A stretch of DNA of 64,000 nt, taken from positions 364,636 to 428,635 of the forward strand of contig NZ_QAYC01000002.1 in NCBI RefSeq assembly GCF_003053725.1, read 5' to 3'. This stretch comes from Rhodovulum kholense. Lineage in GTDB: Bacteria > Pseudomonadota > Alphaproteobacteria > Rhodobacterales > Rhodobacteraceae. The notes beneath the pieces were generated by a model. That model worked only from the letters and a program-made list of their open reading frames with translations, had not been told where the DNA came from and searched no databases. Positions 26,381-35,307 of the stretch are shown here, in pieces. The position numbers and the translations under genes were made by a program. Each line of letters starts with the position of its first letter. Position 1 is the stretch's first letter.

Positions 26381-28067
26381 CGGGGTCTGGACCCGGGTCG
26401 AGATCGGTCTGAACGCACTGGCCGTCGATCCGGCCGGGCTGGGGGGCCTGTGGCTCCGCGCCCGGTCGGGGCCGGTGCGCGACCGGGTGATCGAGGCCCT
26501 GCCCGCCCTGCCCCTTCCGCTCAAGCGCCTGCATCCCTCGATCGGCGACGAGCAGCTGTTCGGCGGCATCGACCTGACGGCGACTCTGTCTTCGGGCAAG
26601 CTGGTCGAACGGGCGGGCCTTCTGGCCGAGCCCGCGATTCTGGTGCTGCCGATGGCCGAACGCACCCAGCCCGGGCTGGCCGCGCGGCTGGCCGGGGCGA
26701 TGGATCAGGGCACCGGCCATTGCCTGATCGCCATGGACGAGGGCGCCGAGCCGCAGGAGACCCTGCCCGCGGCGCTGACCGACCGGCTGGCGCTGCATCT
26801 CGATCTGGACGCGCTGCCCTGGGGCCAGACCGAGCGGATCGCGATGGATACCGACGCGCTGGCCGCGGCCCGCGCGCGTCTGCCGGGCGTCCGCGCGGAC
26901 GACAAGGTGCTGGAAGACCTGACCGTGCTGGCGGTGCGCCTGGGCATCGACTCGCTGCGCGCGCCGATGCTGGCGCTGAAGGCCGCCAAGGCGCTGGCGG
27001 CACTTGCGGGCAATGACGCGGTCGATCAGGACGATCTGACCGCCGCCGTCCAGCTGGTGCTGGCCCCCCGCGCGACGCAATTCCCCGAAGAACCGGCCGA
27101 GGACGACCAGCCGCCCCAGGACCCGCCCCCGCCGGACCCCGAACAGGGCGACAGAGACCAGAACGAAGGCGAGGCGCAGTCGCTGGACGACCTGCCGCTG
27201 CAGGACATCCTGCTGGAGGCCGCCAAGGCGACGCTGCCCGCGGACCTTCTGGCGAACCTTGCCGCGCGGAAGGCACAGCGCGCGGGCGGCGGCATTTCCG
27301 GCGCGGGCGCCAAGCGCAAGGGCAACCGGCGCGGCCGGCCGATCCCGTCCCGGCGCGGGCGGCTGGATACCGGCGCCCGGCTCGACGTGATCTCGACGCT
27401 TCGGGCCGCGGCCCCCTGGCAGACCATCCGCAAGCGGGAATCGAGCTTCGAGCGGTCCTTGCATATCCGCACCGACGACTTCCGGATCAAGCGCTTCGAA
27501 GAGAAATCCGACCGGCTGCTGATCTTCGTGGTCGATGCCTCGGGCTCGGCGGCGATGACCCGTCTGGCCGAGGCAAAGGGCGCGGTGGAACTGCTGCTGG
27601 CCGAAGCCTATGCCCGCCGCGACCATGTCGCGCTGGTCGCGTTCCGGGGCGAGGCGGCCGAGCTGCTGCTGCCGCCGACCCGCTCGCTGGTCCAGACCAA
27701 GCGGCGGCTGGCGGCGCTTCCGGGCGGCGGCGGCACGCCGCTGGCGGCCGGGCTGAAAACCGCGCTGGAACTGGCGATCCAGTCCAAGGGCCGGGGCATG
27801 ACCCCCACCGTCGCGCTGCTGACCGACGGGCGTGCCAACATCGCGCTCGACGGCACCGCGAACCGGGCGCTGGCGGCCGAGGATGCCGAACGGATGGCGA
27901 TCGCGATCAGGGCGAACGGCTACCCGGCGATGGTGATCGACATGGGCCAGCGGCCCGAACGGTCGCTGAAGGCGCTGGCCGACACACTGGGCGCGCCCTA
28001 CATCCCGCTGCCGAGAGCCGACGCCAACCGGCTCTCGACCGCTGTATCGGCCGCTCTCGACGCGTAA
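26367..28067 (+). CDS. bchD: Magnesium chelatase subunit BchD
   Basis: The 566-residue subunit has a BchI-like but degenerate AAA+ domain (residues about 1-235) with no clear Walker A motif. An acidic, proline-rich linker follows at about 240-275. The C-terminal integrin-I/von Willebrand A domain has the MIDAS motif DASGS (Asp390, Ser392, Ser394). It forms the platform joining BchI rings to BchH. The start is a GTG at 26367 with GAGGAGG upstream, inside the 3' end of bchI. The short length relative to plant ChlD is normal for Rhodobacter-type BchD. Confidence 0.97.
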   Translation: MSLPDGVWTRVEIGLNALAVDPAGLGGLWLRARSGPVRDRVIEALPALPLPLKRLHPSIGDEQLFGGIDLTATLSSGKLVERAGLLAEPAILVLPMAERTQPGLAARLAGAMDQGTGHCLIAMDEGAEPQETLPAALTDRLALHLDLDALPWGQTERIAMDTDALAAARARLPGVRADDKVLEDLTVLAVRLGIDSLRAPMLALKAAKALAALAGNDAVDQDDLTAAVQLVLAPRATQFPEEPAEDDQPPQDPPPPDPEQGDRDQNEGEAQSLDDLPLQDILLEAAKATLPADLLANLAARKAQRAGGGISGAGAKRKGNRRGRPIPSRRGRLDTGARLDVISTLRAAAPWQTIRKRESSFERSLHIRTDDFRIKRFEEKSDRLLIFVVDASGSAAMTRLAEAKGAVELLLAEAYARRDHVALVAFRGEAAELLLPPTRSLVQTKRRLAALPGGGGTPLAAGLKTALELAIQSKGRGMTPTVALLTDGRANIALDGTANRALAAEDAERMAIAIRANGYPAMVIDMGQRPERSLKALADTLGAPYIPLPRADANRLSTAVSAALDA

Positions 28068-28075
28068 GAGGACGC

Positions 28076-28939
28076 ATGGACTGGACCCGGGACGGAAAAG
28101 ATTGGCCGAACCGGGAGTTTTCCCGGTTCGTGCGCCACCGCCCCCATTACTGGCACCTTCAGGTGGCGGGCGACGGGCCTGTGGTGCTGCTGATCCATGG
28201 CACCGGCGGCGCGACCCATAGCTGGCGCGATGTGCTGCCCATTCTGGCCGAACGCTACCGCGTGGTGGCGCTGGACCTGCCCGGTCAGGGCTTCACCAAG
28301 CTCGGCGCGCGGCAGCGCTGCGGGCTCGATGCGATGAGCCGCGACATCTCGGCCCTGCTCGACGGCGAGGGCCTGCTGCCCGACGCCATTGTCGGCCATT
28401 CGGCGGGCGCGGCCATCGCGCTCCGGATGGTGCGCGACCTGAAGCGCCCCCCGAAGGCGCTGGTCGGGCTGAACGCGGCGCTGGAAAGCTTCAAGGGGCC
28501 TGCGGGCTTCGTCTTTCCGATGATGGCGCGGATGATGGCACTGAACCCGTTCTCGGCCTCGGAAATCTCGCGCTGGCTGGGCACGGCCGCCGGGGTCGAA
28601 TACATGATCGCCGGGATCGGCAGCGAGATCTCGCCCGAGGGGCTGGCGCTTTACCGGCGGCTGGTGGCCGACCGCCACCATACCGACGCGACGCTGGCCA
28701 TGGTCGCGCAATGGTCGCTCGACGGCCTGCAGCACGACCTGCCCTCGATCGACGTGCCGACCCTGCTGATCGTGGGAGAGGACGATCGGGCGGTGCCGGT
28801 CTCGGGCTCGGTGCGGGCGGTGGCGCGGCTGCCGCAGGCAGAGCTTGCGCGGTTCCCGGGGCTTGGCCATCTGGCCCATGAAGAGGCCCCCGAAGCGGTG
28901 ACCGCCCGGATCGAGGCCTTTCTCGAAGACCGGCTCTGA
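28076..28939 (+). CDS. bchO: BchO alpha/beta hydrolase
   Basis: The 287-residue alpha/beta-hydrolase-fold protein is conserved as the third gene after bchI and bchD in purple bacteria. Its exact role in magnesium chelation is unproven. The oxyanion region is VLLIHGTGGATHSWRDVLP. The nucleophile elbow is VGHSAGAA with the serine near residue 109. The late His is in FPGLGHLAHEE. The ATG is 8 bases after the bchD stop, preceded by AAGAGG, so it is the last gene of the crtA-bchI-bchD-bchO operon. Confidence 0.94.
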   Translation: MDWTRDGKDWPNREFSRFVRHRPHYWHLQVAGDGPVVLLIHGTGGATHSWRDVLPILAERYRVVALDLPGQGFTKLGARQRCGLDAMSRDISALLDGEGLLPDAIVGHSAGAAIALRMVRDLKRPPKALVGLNAALESFKGPAGFVFPMMARMMALNPFSASEISRWLGTAAGVEYMIAGIGSEISPEGLALYRRLVADRHHTDATLAMVAQWSLDGLQHDLPSIDVPTLLIVGEDDRAVPVSGSVRAVARLPQAELARFPGLGHLAHEEAPEAVTARIEAFLEDRL

Positions 28940-28952
28940 CCGGAAATCCCGA

Positions 28953-28976
28953 CGGCGGCCATGAAAAAGGCCGCCG
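28953..28976. terminator. Hairpin between convergent bchO and cycA
   Basis: CGGCGGCC (28953-28960) pairs perfectly with GGCCGCCG (28969-28976) around an A-rich loop. It lies between the ends of two convergent genes and probably terminates transcription in both directions, although no long U tract follows. Confidence 0.6.
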
Positions 28977-29012
28977 GGCAGGCCGGCGACCGTTTCGCGC
29001 GACAGTCCGAGC

Positions 29013-29456
29013 TTATTCGTGGGTGCCGAAGCTCGCGATATAGGCGAAGACGTCGCGGATTTCCTGTTCCTTGACGCGCTGGTTGGTCATCAGCCCACGG
29101 CCCTTGGGGTCCTGGGTGTAGTCGCGCAGGAAATCGGTCGGGCCGGGCACGTATTTGACCAGCTCGTCCTCGGTCCAGACCAGACCCTTTTCGCCGGCCT
29201 CTTTCATGAGATCGGAATACCTGAAGCCCTCGATGGCGGCGGCATGGCGGCCGGGCATCTTGAAGAGGTTGGGGCCGACCTTGGCATTGCGCCCGGCGAC
29301 CACCTCGCCCGCGTCATTCTCGACGACGTGGCAGGTCTGACAGATCTTGTTGAACACCTTCTCGCCTTCAGCCGGATCGCCGGTCACATCGACGGCAAGC
29401 GCCGGGCCGGCAATCAGGGCCGCCGCGGCGGCGGCGAGCGCGAATTTCGAATTCAT
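29013..29456 (-). CDS. cycA: Cytochrome c2
   Basis: The 147-residue precursor has a Sec signal peptide of about 21 residues (ending GPALA). The c-type heme site is KICQTCHVV (Cys39, Cys42, His43), and the probable axial methionine is Met123 in GRGLMTNQ. Cytochrome c2 is the soluble periplasmic electron carrier from the bc1 complex to the reaction centre. The lysine-rich surface, GPNLF and FRYSDLMKEAG are typical of Rhodobacter c2. GGAGAG precedes the ATG. Placement inside the PGC, next to puhE, ties electron donation to the photosystem genes. Confidence 0.95.
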   Translation of the reverse strand: MNSKFALAAAAAALIAGPALAVDVTGDPAEGEKVFNKICQTCHVVENDAGEVVAGRNAKVGPNLFKMPGRHAAAIEGFRYSDLMKEAGEKGLVWTEDELVKYVPGPTDFLRDYTQDPKGRGLMTNQRVKEQEIRDVFAYIASFGTHE

Positions 29457-29480
29457 GGGTCTCTCCCTGACTCAACTGAA

Positions 29481-29510
29481 CCGGTGCATACCATGGAACG
29501 CAGGCACCGG
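29481..29510. promoter_or_regulatory. Inverted repeat upstream of cycA
   Basis: CCGGTGC (29481-29487) and GCACCGG (29504-29510) are perfect 7-bp inverted repeats with a 16-base spacer, centred about 40 bases upstream of the cycA ATG. A TTGACC hexamer on the minus strand lies just outside it. It does not match the PpsR or FNR consensus. It could be an operator or a 5'-leader stem. Confidence 0.35.
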
Positions 29511-29675
29511 AAGGTCAATCTATATGGGTCGCTAAACAAAGGGTTTCCGACCAATGGATGCATGCGCCGCGGCCCCCGGGGGACACACGCGCGGAGCGAC
29601 TTTCTGGTTTTAAAGGATTTCCAGGCTCAGGCGCCGAAGCCCGCAGAGAGCCGCGATTCGCCCGCCTTGCCCCGG

Positions 29676-30497
29676 TCAGGTCCGGCCAAGATCATTCGGG
29701 CGGATCTTGTCGTCCTCGGACCGCTCTTTGCGTTCCGGCAGCATCCAGCGCCAGAGCCGCTCGTCGGGCAGCGGCAGCACCATCAGCCAGTGTTCCAGAA
29801 GCGCCAGTGCGGTGATGGCGGTCAGCAGCGCAAAGCCCACCGTGTCATGCGGGTCGCTGACCGCAAACAGCCGTTCCATGAAGCAGGCGACCGCGAAGGT
29901 CAGCGCCGAGATCGAGAACGGGAAAAGCCAGTTCAGCCGCGAGATCTTGAAATGGCTCGGCAGATGAGCCAGCGGCGTTGGCAGGAACTCGACATTGATC
30001 TTGGGCACGCCGAGGAAGAGGTTCAGCTTGGCCGAGATCCGCGCGAAGAACAGGATGATGAAAGTCCAGACCCCGACCCCGTTGGCCGAGTCGTGGCTGG
30101 TGACCAGCATCGCGAAGAGAATGACCACCAGCAGCGTCTCGTGATAGGCGATGGTGCCATAGGCGCGCATGAACCGTTCCCAGCCGCGCGCATGCGGGTG
30201 ACAGCGGGTGGTATTGGGGCCGGTGACGACCCCGGTCAGGAAGGCCAGTTCCACCCAGCCCCAGATTGCGATGGCCGCCAGAAAGGCCAGATAGGCGGTC
30301 GCCACGGTTTCCACATGGCGGGTCATCTCGAACAGCCACACCCCGCCGCCCAGAAGCGGCAGGGCCATGACCGTGGCCCGAAGATGTGCAAGGCGTCCCC
30401 GGTGTTCGGCGCGGCGCACGACGATCAGGATTGCCCCGGTCGAGAACCACCAGATGAACAGGGCGGCCAGCGCCGCGAACCACGCCGTTGCGATCAA
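29676..30497 (-). CDS. puhE: Photosynthetic complex assembly protein PuhE (DUF3623)
   Basis: The 273-residue polytopic membrane protein corresponds to PuhE, which modulates bacteriochlorophyll production and reaction-centre assembly in Rhodobacter capsulatus. Seven or so hydrophobic segments are visible, starting with TAWFAALAALFIWWFSTGAIL. WGWVELAFLTGVVTGP and LNWLFPFSISALTFAVACF are also recognisable. The start codon is an unusual TTG with GGAG eight bases upstream, overlapping the acsF stop (TTGA); no alternative start fits. It is the last gene of the long bchF-to-puhE operon. Confidence 0.93.
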   Translation of the reverse strand: MIATAWFAALAALFIWWFSTGAILIVVRRAEHRGRLAHLRATVMALPLLGGGVWLFEMTRHVETVATAYLAFLAAIAIWGWVELAFLTGVVTGPNTTRCHPHARGWERFMRAYGTIAYHETLLVVILFAMLVTSHDSANGVGVWTFIILFFARISAKLNLFLGVPKINVEFLPTPLAHLPSHFKISRLNWLFPFSISALTFAVACFMERLFAVSDPHDTVGFALLTAITALALLEHWLMVLPLPDERLWRWMLPERKERSEDDKIRPNDLGRT

Positions 30498-31609
30498 TAG
30501 ACAGGCTCCATGCGGGTCGAGGCCGGGACCTCATGCCGTTGCGCCGGAATGGTCAGAAGCGACAGGAACGCCCGGGCCGCCTTTGCAGAGCCCGCCCATT
30601 CTGCCAGCTTGCCCGCCACACCGCCCTGCCGCCGTGCCGCGTCGATGGCGACGCTGGCCTCCTGCAGGGCCGTCAGCCCCCTCGCCCAGCGCGGATGGTC
30701 GATATCGAGCGTGATCGGGAAGATCTGCTTCGACAGGTCCGAGGTCTTGCGGAAGACCTCGTGCCCGTACCAGTCGGTATCGACGCCCAGCGCCTTGTGA
30801 AAGGCGGGCCGCTGGTGATCGCGCACATGCATGGTGGCGAAAACCGCGGTCAGGAAGAACTTGATCCACAGGACATTGACGCCCGAGGTCAGTTTCGGGT
30901 CGGTCTTCATCAGCAGCGCGAAGGCTTCGCCATGGCGGAACTCGTCGTTGCACCATTCGCGGAACCACTTGAAGATCGGATGGAACCGCCTTTCGGGATG
31001 CTCTTCGAGATGGCGGAAGATCGTGATGTAGCGGGCATAGCCGATCTTCTCGCTGAGATAGGTCGCGTAGTAGATGAACTTGGGCCGGAAGTAGGTGTAT
31101 TTCTTCTTCTGGGTCAGAAAGCCCAGATTGACCGCGATCCCGGCCTCGCGCAGCGCATCGTTGATGAAGCCCGCATGCCGCGCCTCGTCCCGCGCCATCA
31201 GCTGGAACAGTTCGGTCACATCGTGATTGGACCCGCGTCGCTTCATCTCCTTGTAAAGCACGCAGCCCGAGAATTCGGCGGTGCAGGAGCTGATCAGGAA
31301 GTCGATGAACTCCTTGCGCAACTCGGGCTCCATCCCCTCCCAGTCGACATGGTCCCAGGTCTCGTCCTTGCGGAAATGGCCTTTGTTCGGGTCGGCCTGC
31401 ATCTCGGCGATCAGCGCGTCCCAGTCGGCCCGGACGGGGGTGACGTCGATGGCGTCGAGCGCCTCGAAATCGGTGGTGTAGAAGCGCGGCGTCAGCAGGG
31501 TGTCCTGCATCGCGACGGCGGTCGCGGTTTCGCTGTCCAGAACGGCCTGCTGTTCCTGGATCGCAAGACCTTCCTCGACGGTGGTTGCATCGGCGGTATG
31601 GACGTTCAC
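30494..31609 (-). CDS. acsF: Aerobic Mg-protoporphyrin IX monomethyl ester cyclase AcsF
   Basis: The 371-residue diiron oxygenase forms the fifth (isocyclic) ring of bacteriochlorophyll using O2. Two ExxH iron-binding motifs are visible: Glu142/His145 (ARDEARHAGF) and Glu223/His226 (CNDEFRHGEAF). An upstream glutamate is in SSCTAEFSGCVLYKEM. The start is GTG (VNVHTADA) with a strong GGGGAGGTG upstream, overlapping the preceding small gene by 4 bases. No anaerobic cyclase gene (bchE) is in the window, so pigment synthesis from this cluster alone would need oxygen. Confidence 0.96.
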   Translation of the reverse strand: MNVHTADATTVEEGLAIQEQQAVLDSETATAVAMQDTLLTPRFYTTDFEALDAIDVTPVRADWDALIAEMQADPNKGHFRKDETWDHVDWEGMEPELRKEFIDFLISSCTAEFSGCVLYKEMKRRGSNHDVTELFQLMARDEARHAGFINDALREAGIAVNLGFLTQKKKYTYFRPKFIYYATYLSEKIGYARYITIFRHLEEHPERRFHPIFKWFREWCNDEFRHGEAFALLMKTDPKLTSGVNVLWIKFFLTAVFATMHVRDHQRPAFHKALGVDTDWYGHEVFRKTSDLSKQIFPITLDIDHPRWARGLTALQEASVAIDAARRQGGVAGKLAEWAGSAKAARAFLSLLTIPAQRHEVPASTRMEPVY

Positions 31610-31902
31610 AGCTTCACCTCCCCGGAAAAGGAGAATTCGCAAAGCTCCATGAAGTCCAGATCCCCGGTCAGCCGCGTCCAAAGACGTTCCAGCGGCGTCG
31701 CCCGGGTGATGACGGCGATGCGGTCTTCCCTTACCACTTCGCCATAGGGGGCCATGATCTCGGGGCCTTGCACCAGCACCTCGTCGCCCGGATGCACGAC
31801 GGCTCCATTGTTGAACCGCACATGCGCATGCAGGCTGTCGAACTTGTGCGAGACCTCAACCGTACACGGTGCGGTCTCCTTCCGTCGGGTGAACATTCCC
31901 AT
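31606..31902 (-). CDS. Conserved PGC protein of unknown function (98 aa)
   Basis: This small soluble protein lies between puhC and acsF and overlaps acsF by 4 bases. I recognise it only by position: a short ORF is conserved here in Rhodobacterales photosynthesis clusters. The sequence is beta-rich, with VHPGDEVLVQGPEIMAPYGE resembling an SH3- or OB-like barrel segment, followed by VREDRIAVITRATPLERLW. It has no membrane segment and no metal motif; the cysteines are at residues 13 and 87. Tight coupling to acsF suggests a role in the cyclase reaction or in assembly, but this is inference. Confidence 0.75.
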   Translation of the reverse strand: MGMFTRRKETAPCTVEVSHKFDSLHAHVRFNNGAVVHPGDEVLVQGPEIMAPYGEVVREDRIAVITRATPLERLWTRLTGDLDFMELCEFSFSGEVKL

Positions 31903-31953
31903 CTTTCGGTTCCCTGTTTTTGAGTGTGGAGGGCATGTTCCCGATCCCTCCGG

Positions 31954-32418
31954 TCAGTCCAGCAGCCGCGCGAAAGCCGCTGTGTTGTCGGCGCCGAAGC
32001 CGACCAGTTCCGCACGCCAACCGGTGTGGTCGTCGTACAGAGAAATCCGTCCGTCCTTGAACCGGACCAGCCTGACCGGGGCGTCGAGCGCCACGCCGGC
32101 CTGCTTGCGCTTGAGCTCGAGCGCGCGCCAGACACCGGCCACGAAGCCGCCCTCGTTCGGGGCGAACTCGAAGACCTGGTTGCCTTCGGTGTCGTAGACC
32201 TTGGCCGAGCCGTCGATCTTGGCATCGATCACGATCTGGCGTTCCACCGCCACCGGGGCCCCGGCATCGGGCAGCGCGTCGAGCGGCCGGTCGGTCAGCC
32301 GGGCATAGGTCACGAGGATCAGCGCGAACAGCGCCACCCCGAACATCCCCTTGATCAGGATCGGCGGGATCTTTTCCCCGTGATTGTAGGGGCCGGTGTG
32401 CCGGTTGTTGCGGGCCAT
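31954..32418 (-). CDS. puhC: Photosynthetic complex assembly protein PuhC
   Basis: The 154-residue protein has a single N-terminal membrane segment (about 20-40, PPILIKGMFGVALFALILVTY) and a periplasmic domain, as in PuhC. PuhC is needed for normal reaction-centre/LH1 core assembly in Rhodobacter capsulatus. The motif FEFAPNEGGFVAGVWRALE is typical. It is 3 bases downstream of puhB. A 51-base gap separates it from the next gene, the largest gap within the puh part of the operon apart from the one before cycA. Confidence 0.92.
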   Translation of the reverse strand: MARNNRHTGPYNHGEKIPPILIKGMFGVALFALILVTYARLTDRPLDALPDAGAPVAVERQIVIDAKIDGSAKVYDTEGNQVFEFAPNEGGFVAGVWRALELKRKQAGVALDAPVRLVRFKDGRISLYDDHTGWRAELVGFGADNTAAFARLLD

Positions 32419-32421
32419 GTC

Positions 32422-33054
32422 TTACTCCGCTGCAAGCGTGTCGTCGTCCCCGACACGCGTGAGCCTGGGTTCGGAGACCCGCGTTTCCGCTGCGTCGGCG
32501 ATCAGTCGTGCGACCTTCGCCGCCTCAGGGATGCAGCGGAACGCGGGTTCCGTGCGGGCCATCCGCCACGGGCGGACATGGGGCCAGCACAAGAGGTACG
32601 AGAACTTGGTGGTTCCCATCAATTCGAAGGCGATCGAGCCGGTGCCGGACTTTCTGAGGTCCAGATTGGCATTGCCGATCCACGTGTAGGGCAGGTTCAG
32701 CGTCATATCGAGCGCCGCCCCGATGCGAAGGGCCACGCGCCGGTTGGTGACGGTATAGACCGTCGCCCGGGCCTGGACGAAGGCCGTGATCAGCAACAGC
32801 AGGCAGACCACGGCCCCCAGGACCAGGAAGAACGAGGACGCGACCGCCGCTTGCGACCAGGGCATGGTCTCGGCAGCGACGATCATGCGCCAGAGGAAGA
32901 GGACGACGAAGTAACCGGCCACCCAATACAGCGCAAGGCTTTCCCGGGCGAGCGCCCACCAGGCCGGCCGGCCCTGCCAGAGGATGTGTTCCCCCTCGGG
33001 CAGGCGTTCCGGCAATCCCTTGATGGGCTCGACAGCGAAATCGTCGTCGGACAT
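32422..33054 (-). CDS. puhB: Photosynthetic complex assembly protein PuhB
   Basis: The 210-residue membrane protein matches PuhB, a reaction-centre assembly factor with a PH-like domain. The N-terminus carries LPEGEHILWQGRPAWWALA, the start of the bacterial PH domain. Hydrophobic segments follow at about 40-60, 70-105 and 110-115. The C-terminus resumes the PH fold (NRRVALRIGAALDMTLNLPY). It follows puhA with a 12-base gap, the standard order. Confidence 0.92.
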   Translation of the reverse strand: MSDDDFAVEPIKGLPERLPEGEHILWQGRPAWWALARESLALYWVAGYFVVLFLWRMIVAAETMPWSQAAVASSFFLVLGAVVCLLLLITAFVQARATVYTVTNRRVALRIGAALDMTLNLPYTWIGNANLDLRKSGTGSIAFELMGTTKFSYLLCWPHVRPWRMARTEPAFRCIPEAAKVARLIADAAETRVSEPRLTRVGDDDTLAAE

Positions 33055-33066
33055 TGCGTCCCTTCC

Positions 33067-33849
33067 TCAGAACTGCGGTTCGAGCCGCTCGGCGGGGTCG
33101 GCGTAAAGCTTGCCGCCCGCGTAATAGGCACAGACCTTGTCTTCTTCGAGTTTGGTGATCTGGCCCGACGACTTGATGGTCGGGACGCCGGCAAAATGCT
33201 TGCCGTAGATCGAGTGCACCGAAACCTCGGGCTTGAACCAGCCGATCTTGGCCAGCTGCATCGGCAGCAGGCGGCGGCCGCCGCCATGGGCGCCGTCAAG
33301 TTCCAGCTCGAGGTAGCGCACCAGCTGTTCCGGCTCGTCGACCCACATGTCGACGATGGTGCCGACCTTCTCGCCGTCGCCCGCGATGACCGGCATGCCG
33401 CGCGGGTCGCGACCGGCCGAGACCTTGAAGGTCTTCAGAGCCGACAGCGGCTGGATCTTCGGATGGCCGCGGCCGTCAAGCTCGGGCTCGTCCTTGCGGG
33501 CAACCCAGGCGGCCGGACCCACGCCGTCGACCATCGGGTCGCCGGTCGGCTCCAGCGGGTAGCCGTTGTTCTTGGTGACCTTCTTCAGCGCCAGATCCGC
33601 ATTGCGGGGATCGGTCTGCATGTCGGGCACGGTTTTTTCGCCCTGGCCGTGCGGCAGCTTGAAGGTCTTCGCCGCGGGCAGCGGAAACATGCCCTGGTTC
33701 GGCGCGGGGTTCCCCATCTCGTCTTCCAGCGGGTAGCCCTCATGCATGTTCATCCGTTGGAGATAGAAAATCAGCCCAGCGAAGAACAGCCAGAACGACC
33801 AGATGGCCAGACTGGCGATGTCGAAGTTTCCGAAAAAAGCGTTGACCAT
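33067..33849 (-). CDS. puhA: Photosynthetic reaction centre H subunit PuhA
   Basis: The 260-residue H subunit has one N-terminal membrane helix (about 11-31, IASLAIWSFWLFFAGLIFYL) followed by YEGYPLE-like NMHEGYPLEDE. Its cytoplasmic beta-barrel includes VGTIVDMWVDEPEQLVRYLE and RRLLPMQLAKIGWFKPEVSV. It caps the L/M heterodimer and helps control proton transfer to QB. The pufL and pufM genes for its partners are not in the window. Gene order lhaA-puhA-puhB-puhC is the conserved one. Confidence 0.97.
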   Translation of the reverse strand: MVNAFFGNFDIASLAIWSFWLFFAGLIFYLQRMNMHEGYPLEDEMGNPAPNQGMFPLPAAKTFKLPHGQGEKTVPDMQTDPRNADLALKKVTKNNGYPLEPTGDPMVDGVGPAAWVARKDEPELDGRGHPKIQPLSALKTFKVSAGRDPRGMPVIAGDGEKVGTIVDMWVDEPEQLVRYLELELDGAHGGGRRLLPMQLAKIGWFKPEVSVHSIYGKHFAGVPTIKSSGQITKLEEDKVCAYYAGGKLYADPAERLEPQF

Positions 33850-33867
33850 GGGTATCGGTCCTCCGGG

Positions 33868-35307
33868 TCAGGTTGGGAAGTCGGCCAGCCCGATCTTGGC
33901 CGAGGAATCCCTGTTGGGATGGTTGCGGTCCTGCGGGCGCACAAGCGGCCCCAGAACCATGAGTGTCACGAAGAGAAGGACGATCTCAATGTGGTAGACC
34001 GCCGCGTATCCGGTGGCCGGCGTGTTGAGCCCTTCGCCCAGAACGCCCGCCGTCGCAAGATGCCCGATTCCGTCCCGAAGCCCGCCGCCCAGCGCCACGG
34101 CCAGTCCAGAGGCGGTCGCCTGCGCGGCCCCCCAGGCGCCCAGCGCAAGCCCGCGGCCCGCGAAATCCCGGACCGGCAGCGCCATCGCCGCGGTCAGCGT
34201 CGAGACAGAGAAAAGCCCGCCGCCAAAGCCGATCAGCATGGCGCCGAGGAAGAACAGCAAGCCCGAATGCAGCGGCCCGGCAAAGATCACCAGGGTGAAG
34301 GCCACGATGCCGCCAAGGATGCCAAGCGCCCCCATCCGGTGCGAGTTCATGCCCTGGCCCAGCCAGCGCGCCGCGAGCCCGAAGCCCACCAGCGCCCCGA
34401 AGGCCCAAAGCGCGGTCAGAAGCGTGGTTGACGACACCGACAGCCCGAGGATCTGCCCGCCATAGGGTTCCAGCAGAACATCCTGCATCGAGAAGGCCAG
34501 CGTGCCGACGAAGACCACCGCCAGCAGACGCCCCGCGCTGCCGCCCCGCACGAAATCGCGCCAGGCATCGCCGAAGCTCGGCTGCGGCGCCTCGCGCTCT
34601 TCCTTCGACATCGGGCACATGCGCTCCTGTTTCCAGAGCGCGACAACGTTCAGCAGGATCGTCACGACGGCCGCGCCCTGCACCACCCGGATCAGCCGGA
34701 TCGACGAGAAATCGCGCAACAGCCAGCCGATGATGATGGACGACACGCCCATCCCCAGCAGGAACATCACATAAAGCAGCGCCACGACCCGCGGCCGGGT
34801 CTCGTCGGTCGCCCGGTCGGACGCCAGCGCCAGACCTGCGGTCTGGGTCATGTGCAGCCCGAGCCCGGTCATCAGGAAGGCGATGGCGGCAAAGACCTCG
34901 CCCGCCCAGGCCGGACCCAGCGTCTGGTCGCCCGACAGCAGCAGCAGCGAAAACGGCATGATCGCCAGCCCGCCCATCTGCCAGAGCGTACCGAACCACA
35001 TGTAGGGGACGCGCTTCCAGCCGATGGCCGATCTGTGGTTGTCGGACCGGAAGCCCATCAGCGCGCGGAACGGCGCGACCAGAACCGGCACGGCGATCAT
35101 CATCGCCACGACGATCGCGGGCACCGAAAGCTCGACGATCATCACCCGGTTCAGCGTGCCCAGCAGCATCACCGTCGCCATCCCCACCGACACCTGGAAC
35201 AGCGACAGCCGCAGCAGCTCGTTCATCGGCAGTCCGTCCGAGGCGGCATCGGCGAAGGGCAGGAACTTCGCCGACAGCTTCGTCAGGGGATGAGGCTTCT
35301 TGCTCAT
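33868..35307 (-). CDS. lhaA: LhaA, light-harvesting 1 assembly protein (PucC/MFS family)
   Basis: The 479-residue membrane protein has twelve predicted transmembrane segments and belongs to the BCD/PucC branch of the major facilitator superfamily. LhaA is required for LH1 assembly and possibly for bacteriochlorophyll delivery. The N-terminal LRLSLFQVSVGMATVMLLGTLNRVM and the repeated GLGLHMTQTAGLALASDRA are characteristic. It overlaps bchM by 4 bases and lies directly upstream of puhA, the position of lhaA (orf477) in Rhodobacter. Confidence 0.94.
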   Translation of the reverse strand: MSKKPHPLTKLSAKFLPFADAASDGLPMNELLRLSLFQVSVGMATVMLLGTLNRVMIVELSVPAIVVAMMIAVPVLVAPFRALMGFRSDNHRSAIGWKRVPYMWFGTLWQMGGLAIMPFSLLLLSGDQTLGPAWAGEVFAAIAFLMTGLGLHMTQTAGLALASDRATDETRPRVVALLYVMFLLGMGVSSIIIGWLLRDFSSIRLIRVVQGAAVVTILLNVVALWKQERMCPMSKEEREAPQPSFGDAWRDFVRGGSAGRLLAVVFVGTLAFSMQDVLLEPYGGQILGLSVSSTTLLTALWAFGALVGFGLAARWLGQGMNSHRMGALGILGGIVAFTLVIFAGPLHSGLLFFLGAMLIGFGGGLFSVSTLTAAMALPVRDFAGRGLALGAWGAAQATASGLAVALGGGLRDGIGHLATAGVLGEGLNTPATGYAAVYHIEIVLLFVTLMVLGPLVRPQDRNHPNRDSSAKIGLADFPT

